Translations under genes and position numbers: made by a program | The notes under the pieces: model-generated | Told to the model about the DNA's origin: nothing | The model's database searches: none | What the model saw: the letters and a program-made list of their open reading frames with translations, nothing else | In this document: positions 1 through 5,098 of the stretch, one piece after another | Position numbering within the stretch: the first letter of the stretch is position 1 | How the letters are laid out: every line of letters starts with the position of its first letter | Source of the DNA: Sphingopyxis sp. | GTDB lineage: Bacteria; Pseudomonadota; Alphaproteobacteria; Sphingomonadales; Sphingomonadaceae | Assembly (NCBI GenBank): GCA_012035435.1 | Contig: JAAUPH010000210.1 | Coordinates: 1-5,098, forward strand | Length of the DNA stretch: 5,098 bases | Direction of reading: 5' to 3'

Positions 1-78
1 GCATCTGCTCAGCCCGCGATGGCGGCGGCGGCGGCGGTGAAGGGGCGGCTGGCGGATGTGCGGGAGTTGGCGGGGTGA
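1..78 (+). CDS. leuC: 3-isopropylmalate dehydratase large subunit, C-terminal end (partial)
   Basis: Only the last 25 codons are present, reading ASAQPAMAAAAAVKGRLADV and then RELAG before a TGA at 76-78. The PAMAAAAAV-G-L-DVR ending is the usual C-terminus of LeuC, the 4Fe-4S aconitase-family subunit. With LeuD it converts 2-isopropylmalate to 3-isopropylmalate in cytosolic leucine synthesis. The presence of leuD downstream on the same strand supports the call. The catalytic and cluster-binding parts lie outside the window, so integrity cannot be judged. The stop overlaps the GTG start of the next gene (GTGA). Confidence 0.85.
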   Translation, partial: ASAQPAMAAAAAVKGRLADVRELAG

Positions 79-476
79 CGGGCGCTTGTATTTGCGGCGA
101 CGTCACTGTGACACTTGCGGAAGTGCCGAATTTCCTCAACGACTGCAATTGCGGACTCTGTCGCAAGCTCGGCGTGTGGTGGGGCTATTACCCGGTCGAT
201 CAGGTCGTCGTGACGGGTCCGACCGTCACATTTTGCCGTCCCGATCGCACAACTCCAAGTGTTGATATCCATCATTGCCACCAATGCGGCGCGACGACGC
301 ATTTTGCCTCGCTGCCGCACATCAGTCCGCCTCATATCGGCGTTAATATGCGCCTGTTTTCAGCGAAGTCATTGCAGGGCATCGAGCTTCGCTTTCCCGA
401 TGGCGCCAACTGGGCGGGGTCGGGCAGTTTCGGATATCGCCGAGAAGCGGTCATCCTCGATGGCATATCCCATTGA
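75..476 (+). CDS. GFA (glutathione-dependent formaldehyde-activating)/CENP-V domain protein
   Basis: This 133-residue protein is a single GFA-type zinc domain of normal length. The metal-binding cysteines sit where the family has them: C5-x-C7, C24-x-C26-x-x-C29 (in NDCNCGLCRK) and C68-x-x-C71 (in HHCHQCGATTHF). The WWGYYPVDQV segment after the second cluster is also typical. Family members bind zinc and some bind glutathione, but most, including this one, have no established substrate; formaldehyde activation should not be assumed. The start is GTG at 75, overlapping the leuC stop by 4 bases, with GGGAG at 62-66 eight bases upstream as ribosome binding site. That indicates co-translation with leuC. 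C54 is an extra cysteine outside the standard set. The stop at 474-476 lies inside the -35 box of the vapB promoter. Confidence 0.85.
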   Translation: MTGACICGDVTVTLAEVPNFLNDCNCGLCRKLGVWWGYYPVDQVVVTGPTVTFCRPDRTTPSVDIHHCHQCGATTHFASLPHISPPHIGVNMRLFSAKSLQGIELRFPDGANWAGSGSFGYRREAVILDGISH

Positions 477-486
477 CATATCCCAT
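464..486 (+). repeat. Tandem 10-base direct repeat CATATCCCAT, candidate operator
   Basis: CATATCCCAT occurs at 464-473 and again at 477-486, a period of 13 bases. The copies flank and enter the -35 box of the vapB promoter. A degenerate third copy, CATATTCCCC, lies at 496-505 over the -10 box. Repeats at the vapB promoter are plausible contacts for autorepression by the VapB/VapBC complex, but the first copy lies in GFA coding sequence, so chance is not excluded. Confidence 0.4.
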
Positions 487-501
487 AACGCAAGCCATAT
501 T
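473..501 (+). promoter_or_regulatory. Sigma70-type promoter of vapBC(-leuD), predicted leaderless
   Basis: TTGACA at 473-478 matches the -35 consensus exactly. After an optimal 17-base spacer comes CATATT at 496-501, which matches 4 of 6 positions of TATAAT. Placing the -10 box at -12 to -7 puts +1 at 508, the A of the vapB ATG. No purine-rich ribosome binding sequence precedes that ATG, which fits a leaderless message. The -35 box contains the GFA stop codon. Confidence 0.65.
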
Positions 502-511
502 CCCCGTATGG
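495..511. promoter_or_regulatory. Inverted repeat CCATA-N7-TATGG over the -10 box and vapB start
   Basis: CCATA at 495-499 and TATGG at 507-511 are perfect reverse complements separated by 7 bases. They cover the -10 box and the start codon. VapB proteins with AbrB-type DNA-binding ends bind short palindromes at their own promoter, so this is a reasonable operator candidate. The arms are only 5 bases long, and the site is inferred from position. Confidence 0.35.
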
Positions 512-756
512 ACGCCCCTGCCACCCTTGGCCGCAAAGTCGCGCTTTTCAAATCCAACCGCAGTCAAGCGGTTCGGATTCCGAAGGATTTGGCCTATGGC
601 GATGATGTCAAGGAAGTCTATATCCTCAAAGTTGGCAAGCGCCTGGAAGTCATTCCGGTAGGCGCGTTGTGGGATGATTTCTTCGACAGGCCCGCCAATC
701 CGGACTTTCCTGAGCGTGACCAGCCCCCAGTTCAGGATCGTGAGTTTGGTTTTTGA
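508..756 (+). CDS. vapB: VapB-family antitoxin (AbrB/SpoVT-type N-terminus)
   Basis: This 82-residue protein is the antitoxin of a type II toxin-antitoxin pair. Residues 8-50 form the swapped-hairpin AbrB-like DNA-binding domain, with the VapB signature LFKSNRSQAVRIPKDL at 13-28. The tail (DDFFDRPANP-DFPERDQPPV-QDREFGF) is the acidic/aromatic segment that, in this family, wraps around and blocks the VapC active site. The frame is open far upstream, but homology begins just after ATG 508, which is also where the promoter predicts transcription to start. There is no Shine-Dalgarno sequence. The stop TGA (754-756) shares its last A with the vapC ATG. I counted about 50% GC over 541-660, below the roughly 63% counted in leuD (1201-1320), which suggests acquisition. 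Confidence 0.9.
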   Translation: MDAPATLGRKVALFKSNRSQAVRIPKDLAYGDDVKEVYILKVGKRLEVIPVGALWDDFFDRPANPDFPERDQPPVQDREFGF

Positions 757-1169
757 TGCTGCGCTACATGCTTGATACCAACGTGTGCATCCATGTGTTG
801 CGCCAGCCCAACAGTCCAATCGCGGCAAAGTTCAAAGAGCATGAAGCGGAACTGTGTATCTCTGCGATTACCTTGCATGAGCTGCATTATGGGGCTGACC
901 GGTCACAGCGCCCGGCCTATCAGCGTGAACTGACCGCAAAGCTCACCGCCCGATTGTCCGTGTTGGATTTCGGCAATGAGGCCGCCAGCCATTCGGGCAA
1001 TGTTCGCGCCGCGCTTGCAACGGCGGGCCAGATGATTGGTGCCTACGACGTGCTGATTGCCGGGCATGCACGGAGCCTGGGATTGGTCGTAGTGACAAAT
1101 AATATGAGAGAATTTACCCGCGTCGATGGCCTGCGCTGTGAAGACTGGCTAACCGAGGAAACCCCATGA
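756..1169 (+). CDS. vapC: VapC-family toxin, PIN-domain ribonuclease
   Basis: This 137-residue PIN domain closely resembles the enteric (Shigella/Salmonella) VapC type. The metal-binding acidic residues are present: D7 in MLDTN, E42 in ITLHELHYG and D98 in [11 protein letters not shown]. The TNNMREF block at 114-120 follows, then the usual GLRCEDW ending. All catalytic positions appear intact, so the toxin should be active. Enteric relatives cleave initiator tRNA-fMet in the anticodon stem-loop; the same target here is an inference from resemblance. ATG 756 overlaps the vapB stop (TGATG). A TTG one codon earlier is possible but less likely. No strong ribosome binding site precedes it, so translation is probably coupled to vapB, keeping toxin below antitoxin. 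The stop overlaps the leuD ATG by 4 bases. Confidence 0.92.
   Translation: MLRYMLDTNVCIHVLRQPNSPIAAKFKEHEAELCISAITLHELHYGADRSQRPAYQRELTAKLTARLSVLDFGNEAASHSGNVRAALATAGQMIGAYDVLIAGHARSLGLVVVTNNMREFTRVDGLRCEDWLTEETP
1155..1160 (+). promoter_or_regulatory. Ribosome binding site of leuD inside vapC
   Basis: GAGGAA ends five bases before the leuD ATG and lies in the last codons of vapC. It is the strongest Shine-Dalgarno sequence in the left block, so leuD can initiate on its own as well as by ATGA coupling to vapC. Confidence 0.6.
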
Positions 1170-1756
1170 CCCCCCTCACCACCATCTCTGGCCGCGCAGT
1201 GCCGCTGGGTCTCAAAAATGTCGATACCGATGTGATCATTCCCGCGCGCTGGCTCAAGACAATCAGCCGTACCGGGCTGGGGCAGGGCGCGTTTGAGACG
1301 ATCCGCGCGGAGCCGGGCAATGTATTTGACCAAGCAGAATTCGCGGGCGCGCCGATCTTGATCGCGGGCGACAATTTCGGGTGCGGATCCTCGCGCGAAC
1401 ATGCCGCTTGGGCGCTTGGCGACCTAGGCATCCGCGTGGTGATCGCGCCCAGTTTTTCGGACATCTTCTCGGGCAATGCGGTCAAGAATGGCATTTTGCC
1501 GCTGGTTTTGCCGCAAGAGGCGATCGACCGCCTGCTGACCGTTGCCGCGACTGACGCGATAGATGTCGATCTGGCAGCGCAAATGGTAACGACCCAGTTT
1601 CAGGACCGCTTCACTTTTGAAATCGACCCGTTCCGCAAAAGCTGCCTGATGGGCGGCCTCGACGAGATTGGCATCACGCTGGAAAGCGAAAGCGCGATCA
1701 CAGCGTTCGAGGCGCGTGATGCCAGCGCGCGGCCGTGGCTGGTGCCGTCAGCATAA
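1166..1756 (+). CDS. leuD: 3-isopropylmalate dehydratase small subunit
   Basis: This complete 196-residue protein is the swivel-domain partner of LeuC in isopropylmalate isomerase. Recognisable blocks are [14 protein letters not shown] (18-31), [17 protein letters not shown] (68-84, the substrate-recognition loop), [17 protein letters not shown] (97-113) and [20 protein letters not shown] (151-170). The length is normal for bacterial LeuD. ATG 1166 is supported by GAGGAA five bases upstream and by the 4-base overlap with vapC. It is separated from leuC by the GFA and vapBC genes (about 1.1 kb), whereas leuC and leuD are normally adjacent. It may be expressed from both the leuC message and the internal vapB promoter. 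No leuB follows within the window. Confidence 0.96.
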   Translation: MTPLTTISGRAVPLGLKNVDTDVIIPARWLKTISRTGLGQGAFETIRAEPGNVFDQAEFAGAPILIAGDNFGCGSSREHAAWALGDLGIRVVIAPSFSDIFSGNAVKNGILPLVLPQEAIDRLLTVAATDAIDVDLAAQMVTTQFQDRFTFEIDPFRKSCLMGGLDEIGITLESESAITAFEARDASARPWLVPSA

Positions 1757-1765
1757 TTTTCTTTC

Positions 1766-1847
1766 CGTCACCCTGAACTTGTTTCAGGGTCCACGGCGCT
1801 AGGCATCCGGGCAGCGCGATGGATGCTGAAACAAGTTCAGCATGACG
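1766..1847. repeat. REP/BIME-like inverted pair of hairpins
   Basis: Two 27-base arms, 1766-1792 and 1821-1847, are inverted copies matching at 23 of 27 positions, with a shared core TGAACTTGTTTCAG. Each arm also folds alone: ACCCTGAA/TTCAGGGT (1770-1790) and ATGCTGAA/TTCAGCAT (1823-1843), each with a 5-base loop. The four differences between arms are two compensating pairs (CC..GG against TG..CA), so both small hairpins are kept. GCGCT (1796-1800) and AGCGC (1813-1817) pair in the centre. I recall such sequences as common between sphingomonad genes. There is no T-tract, so it is not a standard intrinsic terminator; it may protect mRNA ends or serve another role. Confidence 0.8.
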
Positions 1848-1853
1848 TAGTTA

Positions 1854-1859
1854 AGAGGA
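1854..1859 (+). promoter_or_regulatory. Ribosome binding site of the quinone oxidoreductase
   Basis: AGAGGA lies seven bases before ATG 1867 and fixes this start. It falls just outside the hairpin repeat, so folding of the repeat need not hide it. Confidence 0.65.
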
Positions 1860-1866
1860 TCAACGC

Positions 1867-2862
1867 ATGAAAGCCCTGCTATCCACTGTCACCGGCGGCC
1901 CCGAAACGCTGAGCGTCGGCGACCTGCCCGATCCCGTGGCTGGCCCCGGCCAAGTGGTAATCGCGGTCAAGGCCTGCTCGATCAATTTTCCCGACACGCT
2001 AATGATCATCGACAAATATCAGTTCCGGCCCGAACGCCCCTTCGCGCCCGGCGGCGAGGTCGCGGGGCTGGTCGACAGCATTGGCGAGGGCGTGACGGGC
2101 TTTGCCGTGGGTGACCGCGTCATGGCGGGCTGCGGCAACGGCGGCCTGGCTGAGAAGATCGCAGTGTCGGCGCACAATCTGTATAAAATGCCCGATGCCA
2201 TGTCGTATGAGCATGGCGCATCGATCCTGATGACCTATGGCACTTCGTCGCACGCGCTGAAGGATCGCGGGCGGATGACGGCGGGCGATAATGTCCTCGT
2301 TCTGGGCGGCGCGGGCGGCATCGGCATTTCGGCAATTGAGATCGCAAAGGCTTGGGGCGGGCGTGTCGTCGCTGGGGTTTCCAGCGAGGCCAAGGCCGCA
2401 ATCGCGCGCGAAGCCGGAGCGGACGAGGTTGTCGTCTATGACCATGCCCCGTTCGACAAGGACCAGTCCAAAGCCCTGGCTGAGGCGTTCAAGGCGGCGG
2501 CAGGACCGAATGGTTTCGACATCATCTATGACACCGTCGGCGGCGATTATAGCGAACCGGCGGTGCGCTCCATCGCGTGGGAGGGCCGCTTTCTGGTGGT
2601 CGGTTTCCCTGCCGGGATCGCCAAGCTTCCACTCAACCTCACCCTCCTCAAAAGCTGCGATGTCTGCGGTGTGTTTTGGGGCGCATTCACGATGCGCGAG
2701 CCAGAGCGTAACCGCGCCAATATCGCCGAATTGTTCGAGCTGTACGAAGCAGGGAAAATCCGCCCGCGCGTGTCCGAAACCTTCCCGCTGGAACGCGGCG
2801 GCGACGCGATTGCAAAGCTCGCCGATCGCAGCGCGGTGGGCAAGCTGGTCGTCACCTTCTGA
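1867..2862 (+). CDS. NADPH:quinone oxidoreductase-like zinc-free MDR-family protein
   Basis: This complete 331-residue protein belongs to the medium-chain dehydrogenase/reductase superfamily, quinone oxidoreductase branch. The N-terminal GroES-like domain covers about residues 1-125, with SINFPD (38-43) and PGGEVAG (61-67). The Rossmann domain begins at VLVLGGAGGIGISAIEIAKA (143-162), whose GGAGGIG (147-153) is the dinucleotide-binding glycine motif. YDTVGG (221-226), GRFLVVGFPAG (240-250) and the C-terminal GKLVVTF are also family landmarks. I see no structural-zinc cysteine lobe and no catalytic zinc ligands, as expected for quinone reductases. Such enzymes reduce quinones or other activated double bonds with NADPH in the cytosol; the substrate cannot be read from sequence. 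It lies 110 bases after leuD, beyond the hairpin repeat, and probably has its own promoter, although I could not identify one. Confidence 0.9.
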   Translation: MKALLSTVTGGPETLSVGDLPDPVAGPGQVVIAVKACSINFPDTLMIIDKYQFRPERPFAPGGEVAGLVDSIGEGVTGFAVGDRVMAGCGNGGLAEKIAVSAHNLYKMPDAMSYEHGASILMTYGTSSHALKDRGRMTAGDNVLVLGGAGGIGISAIEIAKAWGGRVVAGVSSEAKAAIAREAGADEVVVYDHAPFDKDQSKALAEAFKAAAGPNGFDIIYDTVGGDYSEPAVRSIAWEGRFLVVGFPAGIAKLPLNLTLLKSCDVCGVFWGAFTMREPERNRANIAELFELYEAGKIRPRVSETFPLERGGDAIAKLADRSAVGKLVVTF

Positions 2863-2909
2863 CGGCCGCGCCGCGCCGAAACTCAATTCACCGCAACGGC
2901 TTGGCGAAG

Positions 2910-2925
2910 TTAACGCTTTGTTGAA
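2910..2925 (+). promoter_or_regulatory. Imperfect CtrA-type site (TTAA-N7-TTGA)
   Basis: TTAACGCTTTGTTGAA spans 2910-2925. The full CtrA site of alphaproteobacteria is TTAA-N7-TTAA; here the second half is TTGA, one mismatch with correct spacing. It lies about 30 bases before the first start of the small membrane protein gene, a normal place for an activator site over the -35 region. A single site with one mismatch can arise by chance. Confidence 0.3.
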
Positions 2926-2953
2926 CGCCGGGGCTTATCCCTGACTGCGGGCA

Positions 2954-3301
2954 ATGGTGCCCCGCGAGTCGATGCTTATGGCGCGGTTGCAACATCAGGG
3001 TGGCTATCACAGCAACGGTACGGGCGAAGGCGCCCGCAATCGCCGTGCGCGCCTGACGGCCGAATTTGAATCAGAGCTCGGGATTGACTATGTCTCCCGC
3101 GCCGCTGCTGCAGCCGCTGAAATCCGGTGGGTTCGGATCAAGACGTTCATCGTATGGTCGGTGGCACTGATTTTTTTCACTATTGCCTGTGTTCAATTGT
3201 TCGTGCTGCGCGAACAAGCCGCTGTGCCCTTTTCGGGCGCCGCCGGTGCACTCGACTGGATCGACCTACCCGACCGCCCCGCCGCCGCCGTCCGCCGGTG
3301 A
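2954..3301 (+). CDS. Small unrecognised protein with one transmembrane segment
   Basis: I do not recognise this 115-residue protein. Residues 1-60 are polar and charged, with an arginine-rich patch near 28-33 and an alanine-rich stretch at 50-55. One strong hydrophobic segment at about 64-86 (IKTFIVWSVALIFFTIACVQ and onward) is followed by a short tail ending in RPAAAVRR. It is probably a single-pass inner-membrane protein; the basic N-terminal side suggests that end faces the cytoplasm. The start is uncertain: ATG at 2954, 2972 or 2978 all fit, and none has a good ribosome binding site. A CtrA-like site lies upstream. Its last 36 bases overlap the end of the DCC gene on the opposite strand. 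The coherent membrane segment and the empty space before it argue that it is real. Confidence 0.6.
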   Translation: MVPRESMLMARLQHQGGYHSNGTGEGARNRRARLTAEFESELGIDYVSRAAAAAAEIRWVRIKTFIVWSVALIFFTIACVQLFVLREQAAVPFSGAAGALDWIDLPDRPAAAVRR

Positions 3302-3691
3302 CGATCCGCTAGCCCCTCGACACCCCCGCGCATGCGGCGTTTGGATTTGCGGACGGATGCGCAAAAAACCAACATAGGCACGCTCGATCAGGCCTAGCAC
3401 GGGCCTCCATCGCGCGAGCAGGCCGAGCGGTCGGAGCAGCGGGATTGCCCGCCACATCGCGGCAAAGGCCGCCGCCCCCGACAACAACTGTCCGTTTTCC
3501 GTCGCATGAAAGCGCGCCAGCAGGTCCGCCGGATCGACCGGGCAAATCCCTGCATTGGCCGGATCGGCCGCATCGACAAAAGATATTGCGCCCCGCCGGT
3601 CAAGCCGTCGCATCACCGCAATTTCGCGCCGACACAGCGGACACGCACCGTCGTGCCAGACGGTGAGCGGTGGGTTCTTTTCAGCCGGCAT
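3266..3691 (-). CDS. DCC-family (DUF393) thiol-disulfide oxidoreductase-like protein
   Basis: This 141-residue protein carries the DCC family signature near its N-terminus: VWHDGACPLCRREI at 11-24, with the thioredoxin-like pair C17-x-x-C20 after D14-G15. The middle (FVDAADPAN, then LLSGAAAFAAMWRAIPLLRP) and the IERAYVGFLRIRP helix at about 102-114 match the family. The family is predicted to carry out thiol-disulfide exchange, but substrates are not defined. The last 25 residues are glycine/alanine-rich and probably unstructured. It starts 9 bases after the sdhA stop on the same strand, so it is probably the last gene of the sdh transcript. The ribosome binding site is weak, so it may depend on ribosomes finishing sdhA. 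Its 3' end overlaps the small membrane protein gene by 36 bases. Confidence 0.85.
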   Translation of the reverse strand: MPAEKNPPLTVWHDGACPLCRREIAVMRRLDRRGAISFVDAADPANAGICPVDPADLLARFHATENGQLLSGAAAFAAMWRAIPLLRPLGLLARWRPVLGLIERAYVGFLRIRPQIQTPHARGCRGASGSSPADGGGGAVG

Positions 3692-3700
3692 GCGCCAACA

Positions 3701-5098
3701 TCAATAAACCCGCGCCTTCGGTTCAATATACGCAATGTCGTCCGACAAAGTATATTCATGCACCGGACGGTAATCAATCGTCACCGCGCCGCCTCTGCCG
3801 CCCCAGCCGTCGAACCAGGTTGCGGTGTGCTTCATCCAGTTCGCGTCATCGCGATTGGGGAAGTCTTCATGCGCGTGCGCGCCGCGGCTTTCCTTGCGGT
3901 TGGCAGCGCCGTGCATCGTGACTGTCGCCTGGCTGATCAGATTGTCGAGCTCCAGCGTTTCGACCAGGTCGGTGTTCCAGATCAGGCTGCGGTCCTTGAT
4001 GCCGATGTCCTGCATCTTGGCATAGGTCGCGGCTAGTTTGGTCTTGCCTTCGTCGAGCAGCGCGGTGTCGCGGAATACGGCGCAGTGCGCCTGCATCGTG
4101 CGCTGCATATCGAGCCGCACTTCGGCGGTTGGTGATGCACCCGCTGCGTGACGGAAATGGTCGAGACGACCCAGCGCGAAATCGGCGCTGTCGCCCGGCA
4201 GTGCCGGCTGCGCCGCGTTGGGCTTGAGCAATTCCTTCAGACGGTGCCCGGTCGCGCGGCCAAACACAACCAGATCGATCAGGCTGTTCGACCCCAAACG
4301 GTTGGCGCCGTGCACGCTAACGCACGCCGCTTCACCCACTGCGAACAGGCCGGGGACGATGGTTTCGGGATCGCCGTCCTTGACCGTCACCACTTCGCCC
4401 CAATAATTACAGGGAATGCCGCCCATATTGTAATGAACCGTCGGGCACACGGGCAAAGGCTGGCGCGTCAAATCGACGCCCGCGAAAATCTTGCCGCTTT
4501 CGGTAATGCCGGGCAGGCGCTCGCCCAGCACTTTGGCATCGATATGGTCGAGGTGGAGGTAAATGTGGTCCTTGTTCGGGCCAACGCCGCGTCCCTCGCG
4601 CATTTCAAGCGCCATCGAGCGCGACACGACGTCGCGCGACGCCAGATCTTTTGCCGATGGGGCATAGCGTTCCATGAACCGCTCGCCTTCGGAGTTGGTC
4701 AGATAGCCGCCCTCCCCGCGCGCACCCTCGGTAATCAGTACGCCCGCGCCGTAAATGCCGGTCGGGTGGAACTGCACAAATTCCATATCTTGCAGCGGCA
4801 ATCCCGCGCGCAGCACCATGCCGCCGCCGTCGCCCGTGCAACTGTGCGCGCTGGTTGCGGTATAATAAGCCCGGCCATAGCCGCCGGTCGCGAGCACCAC
4901 GGCCTGCGACCGGAACCGATGGATCGAGCCATCGTCCATGCACAGCGCGATGACGCCCCGGCATTCCCCATCAACCATGATCAGATCGAGCGCGAAATAT
5001 TCGATGAAGAAGTCGGCGTCATATTTCAGTGACTGTTGATACAGCGCATGCAGGATTGCGTGGCCGGTGCGGTCGGCGGCGGCGGCGCCGCTGCACCG
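3701..5098 (-). CDS. sdhA: Succinate dehydrogenase flavoprotein subunit (N-terminus outside window)
   Basis: The last 465 codons are present; about 130-140 N-terminal residues, including the FAD-linked histidine, lie beyond the right edge. SdhA oxidises succinate to fumarate in complex II on the inner face of the cytoplasmic membrane. Numbering from the first codon in the window, the active-site residues known from E. coli SdhA are all there: H111 in QFHPTG, T123-E124 in [11 protein letters not shown]155 in SRDVVSR, H222 in PTVHYNMGG and R267 in [10 protein letters not shown]. The [10 protein letters not shown] loop and the C-terminal [13 protein letters not shown] and PKARVY ending are also typical. 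The frame is open to the window edge. The first eight codons read RCSGAAAA before DRTGH and fit the family poorly (see findings). The gene following it on this strand is the DCC gene, not sdhB. Confidence 0.97.
   Translation of the reverse strand, partial: RCSGAAAADRTGHAILHALYQQSLKYDADFFIEYFALDLIMVDGECRGVIALCMDDGSIHRFRSQAVVLATGGYGRAYYTATSAHSCTGDGGGMVLRAGLPLQDMEFVQFHPTGIYGAGVLITEGARGEGGYLTNSEGERFMERYAPSAKDLASRDVVSRSMALEMREGRGVGPNKDHIYLHLDHIDAKVLGERLPGITESGKIFAGVDLTRQPLPVCPTVHYNMGGIPCNYWGEVVTVKDGDPETIVPGLFAVGEAACVSVHGANRLGSNSLIDLVVFGRATGHRLKELLKPNAAQPALPGDSADFALGRLDHFRHAAGASPTAEVRLDMQRTMQAHCAVFRDTALLDEGKTKLAATYAKMQDIGIKDRSLIWNTDLVETLELDNLISQATVTMHGAANRKESRGAHAHEDFPNRDDANWMKHTATWFDGWGGRGGAVTIDYRPVHEYTLSDDIAYIEPKARVY

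Noticed and set aside
464..505. CATATCCCAT repeats as a small CRISPR or tandem satellite
   Set aside because: There are only two exact copies of 10 bases with a 3-base gap; no spacers or further units.
259..507. Upstream extension of vapB in the same frame
   Set aside because: This part overlaps the GFA gene in another frame and does not resemble VapB; homology, promoter position and the ATG all point to a start at 508.
753..755. TTG as the vapC start, one codon before the ATG
   Set aside because: MLRYMLDTN from ATG 756 matches the usual VapC N-terminus, and the TGATG overlap is the typical coupling arrangement.
1766..1847. Reading the hairpin repeat as a Rho-independent terminator of leuD
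   Set aside because: There is no run of T after either hairpin on either strand; the paired-arm layout fits a REP-like repeat better.
1999..2886. 295-codon open frame on the - strand opposite the quinone oxidoreductase
   Set aside because: It is the antisense shadow of a complete MDR-family gene and has no recognisable domain or ribosome binding site.
2291..2944. 217-codon + strand frame inside and beyond the quinone oxidoreductase
   Set aside because: It is out of frame with the real gene, Ser/Arg/Pro-rich, and shows no domain; its run past the gene end is chance.
3681..3701. Six-codon frame MLAHAG on the - strand overlapping the sdhA stop (TGATG) and the DCC start
   Set aside because: It could act as a coupling leader, but it is too short to distinguish from chance.
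3506..4036. 176-codon + strand frame crossing the sdhA/DCC junction
   Set aside because: It is antisense to both real genes and has no coherent domain.
4148..5032. Long open frame (294 codons) on the + strand opposite sdhA
   Set aside because: It lies wholly antisense to unmistakable sdhA; its composition (Ala/Arg/His-rich, no motif) is what the reverse of a high-GC gene gives.

Overview
The window looks like chromosomal DNA of an alphaproteobacterium, most likely a sphingomonad (Sphingomonas/Sphingopyxis/Erythrobacter-like). The reasons are high GC, the wording of LeuD and SdhA, a TGAACTTGTTTCAG hairpin repeat of a kind I recall between sphingomonad genes, and a near-CtrA site. The genus is inferred from reading alone; no search was run.

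Left block, + strand (1-1756): the 3' end of leuC, a GFA/CENP-V-type zinc protein, a vapB-vapC toxin-antitoxin pair, and leuD. The genes are packed tightly: leuC and the GFA gene overlap by 4 bases (GTGA), vapB and vapC by 1 (TGATG), and vapC and leuD by 4 (ATGA). The two subunits of isopropylmalate isomerase (leucine synthesis) are therefore separated by an accessory cassette that has been built into the operon. The only gap, 31 bases before vapB, holds a strong sigma70-like promoter (TTGACA, 17-base spacer, CATATT). Its predicted start coincides with the A of the vapB ATG, so the toxin-antitoxin-leuD message is probably leaderless. Direct and inverted repeats around it are candidate VapBC operator sites. 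This is the most interesting part of the window.

Middle block, + strand (1757-3301): an 82-base pair of inverted hairpins (REP/BIME-like), a complete zinc-free MDR-family quinone oxidoreductase with a good ribosome binding site, and a small unrecognised protein with one membrane segment that may be controlled through an imperfect CtrA-type site.

Right block, - strand (3266-5098): most of sdhA (succinate dehydrogenase flavoprotein, N-terminus outside the window), followed after 9 bases by a DCC-family thiol-disulfide protein. The DCC gene ends tail-to-tail with the small membrane protein gene, with a 36-base overlap. No sdhB follows sdhA here.

I see no RNA genes, CRISPR array, insertion sequence or phage genes. 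No stretch longer than about 110 bases lacks a gene. The gene families are all known; what is unusual is the arrangement, chiefly vapBC and GFA inside leuCD.
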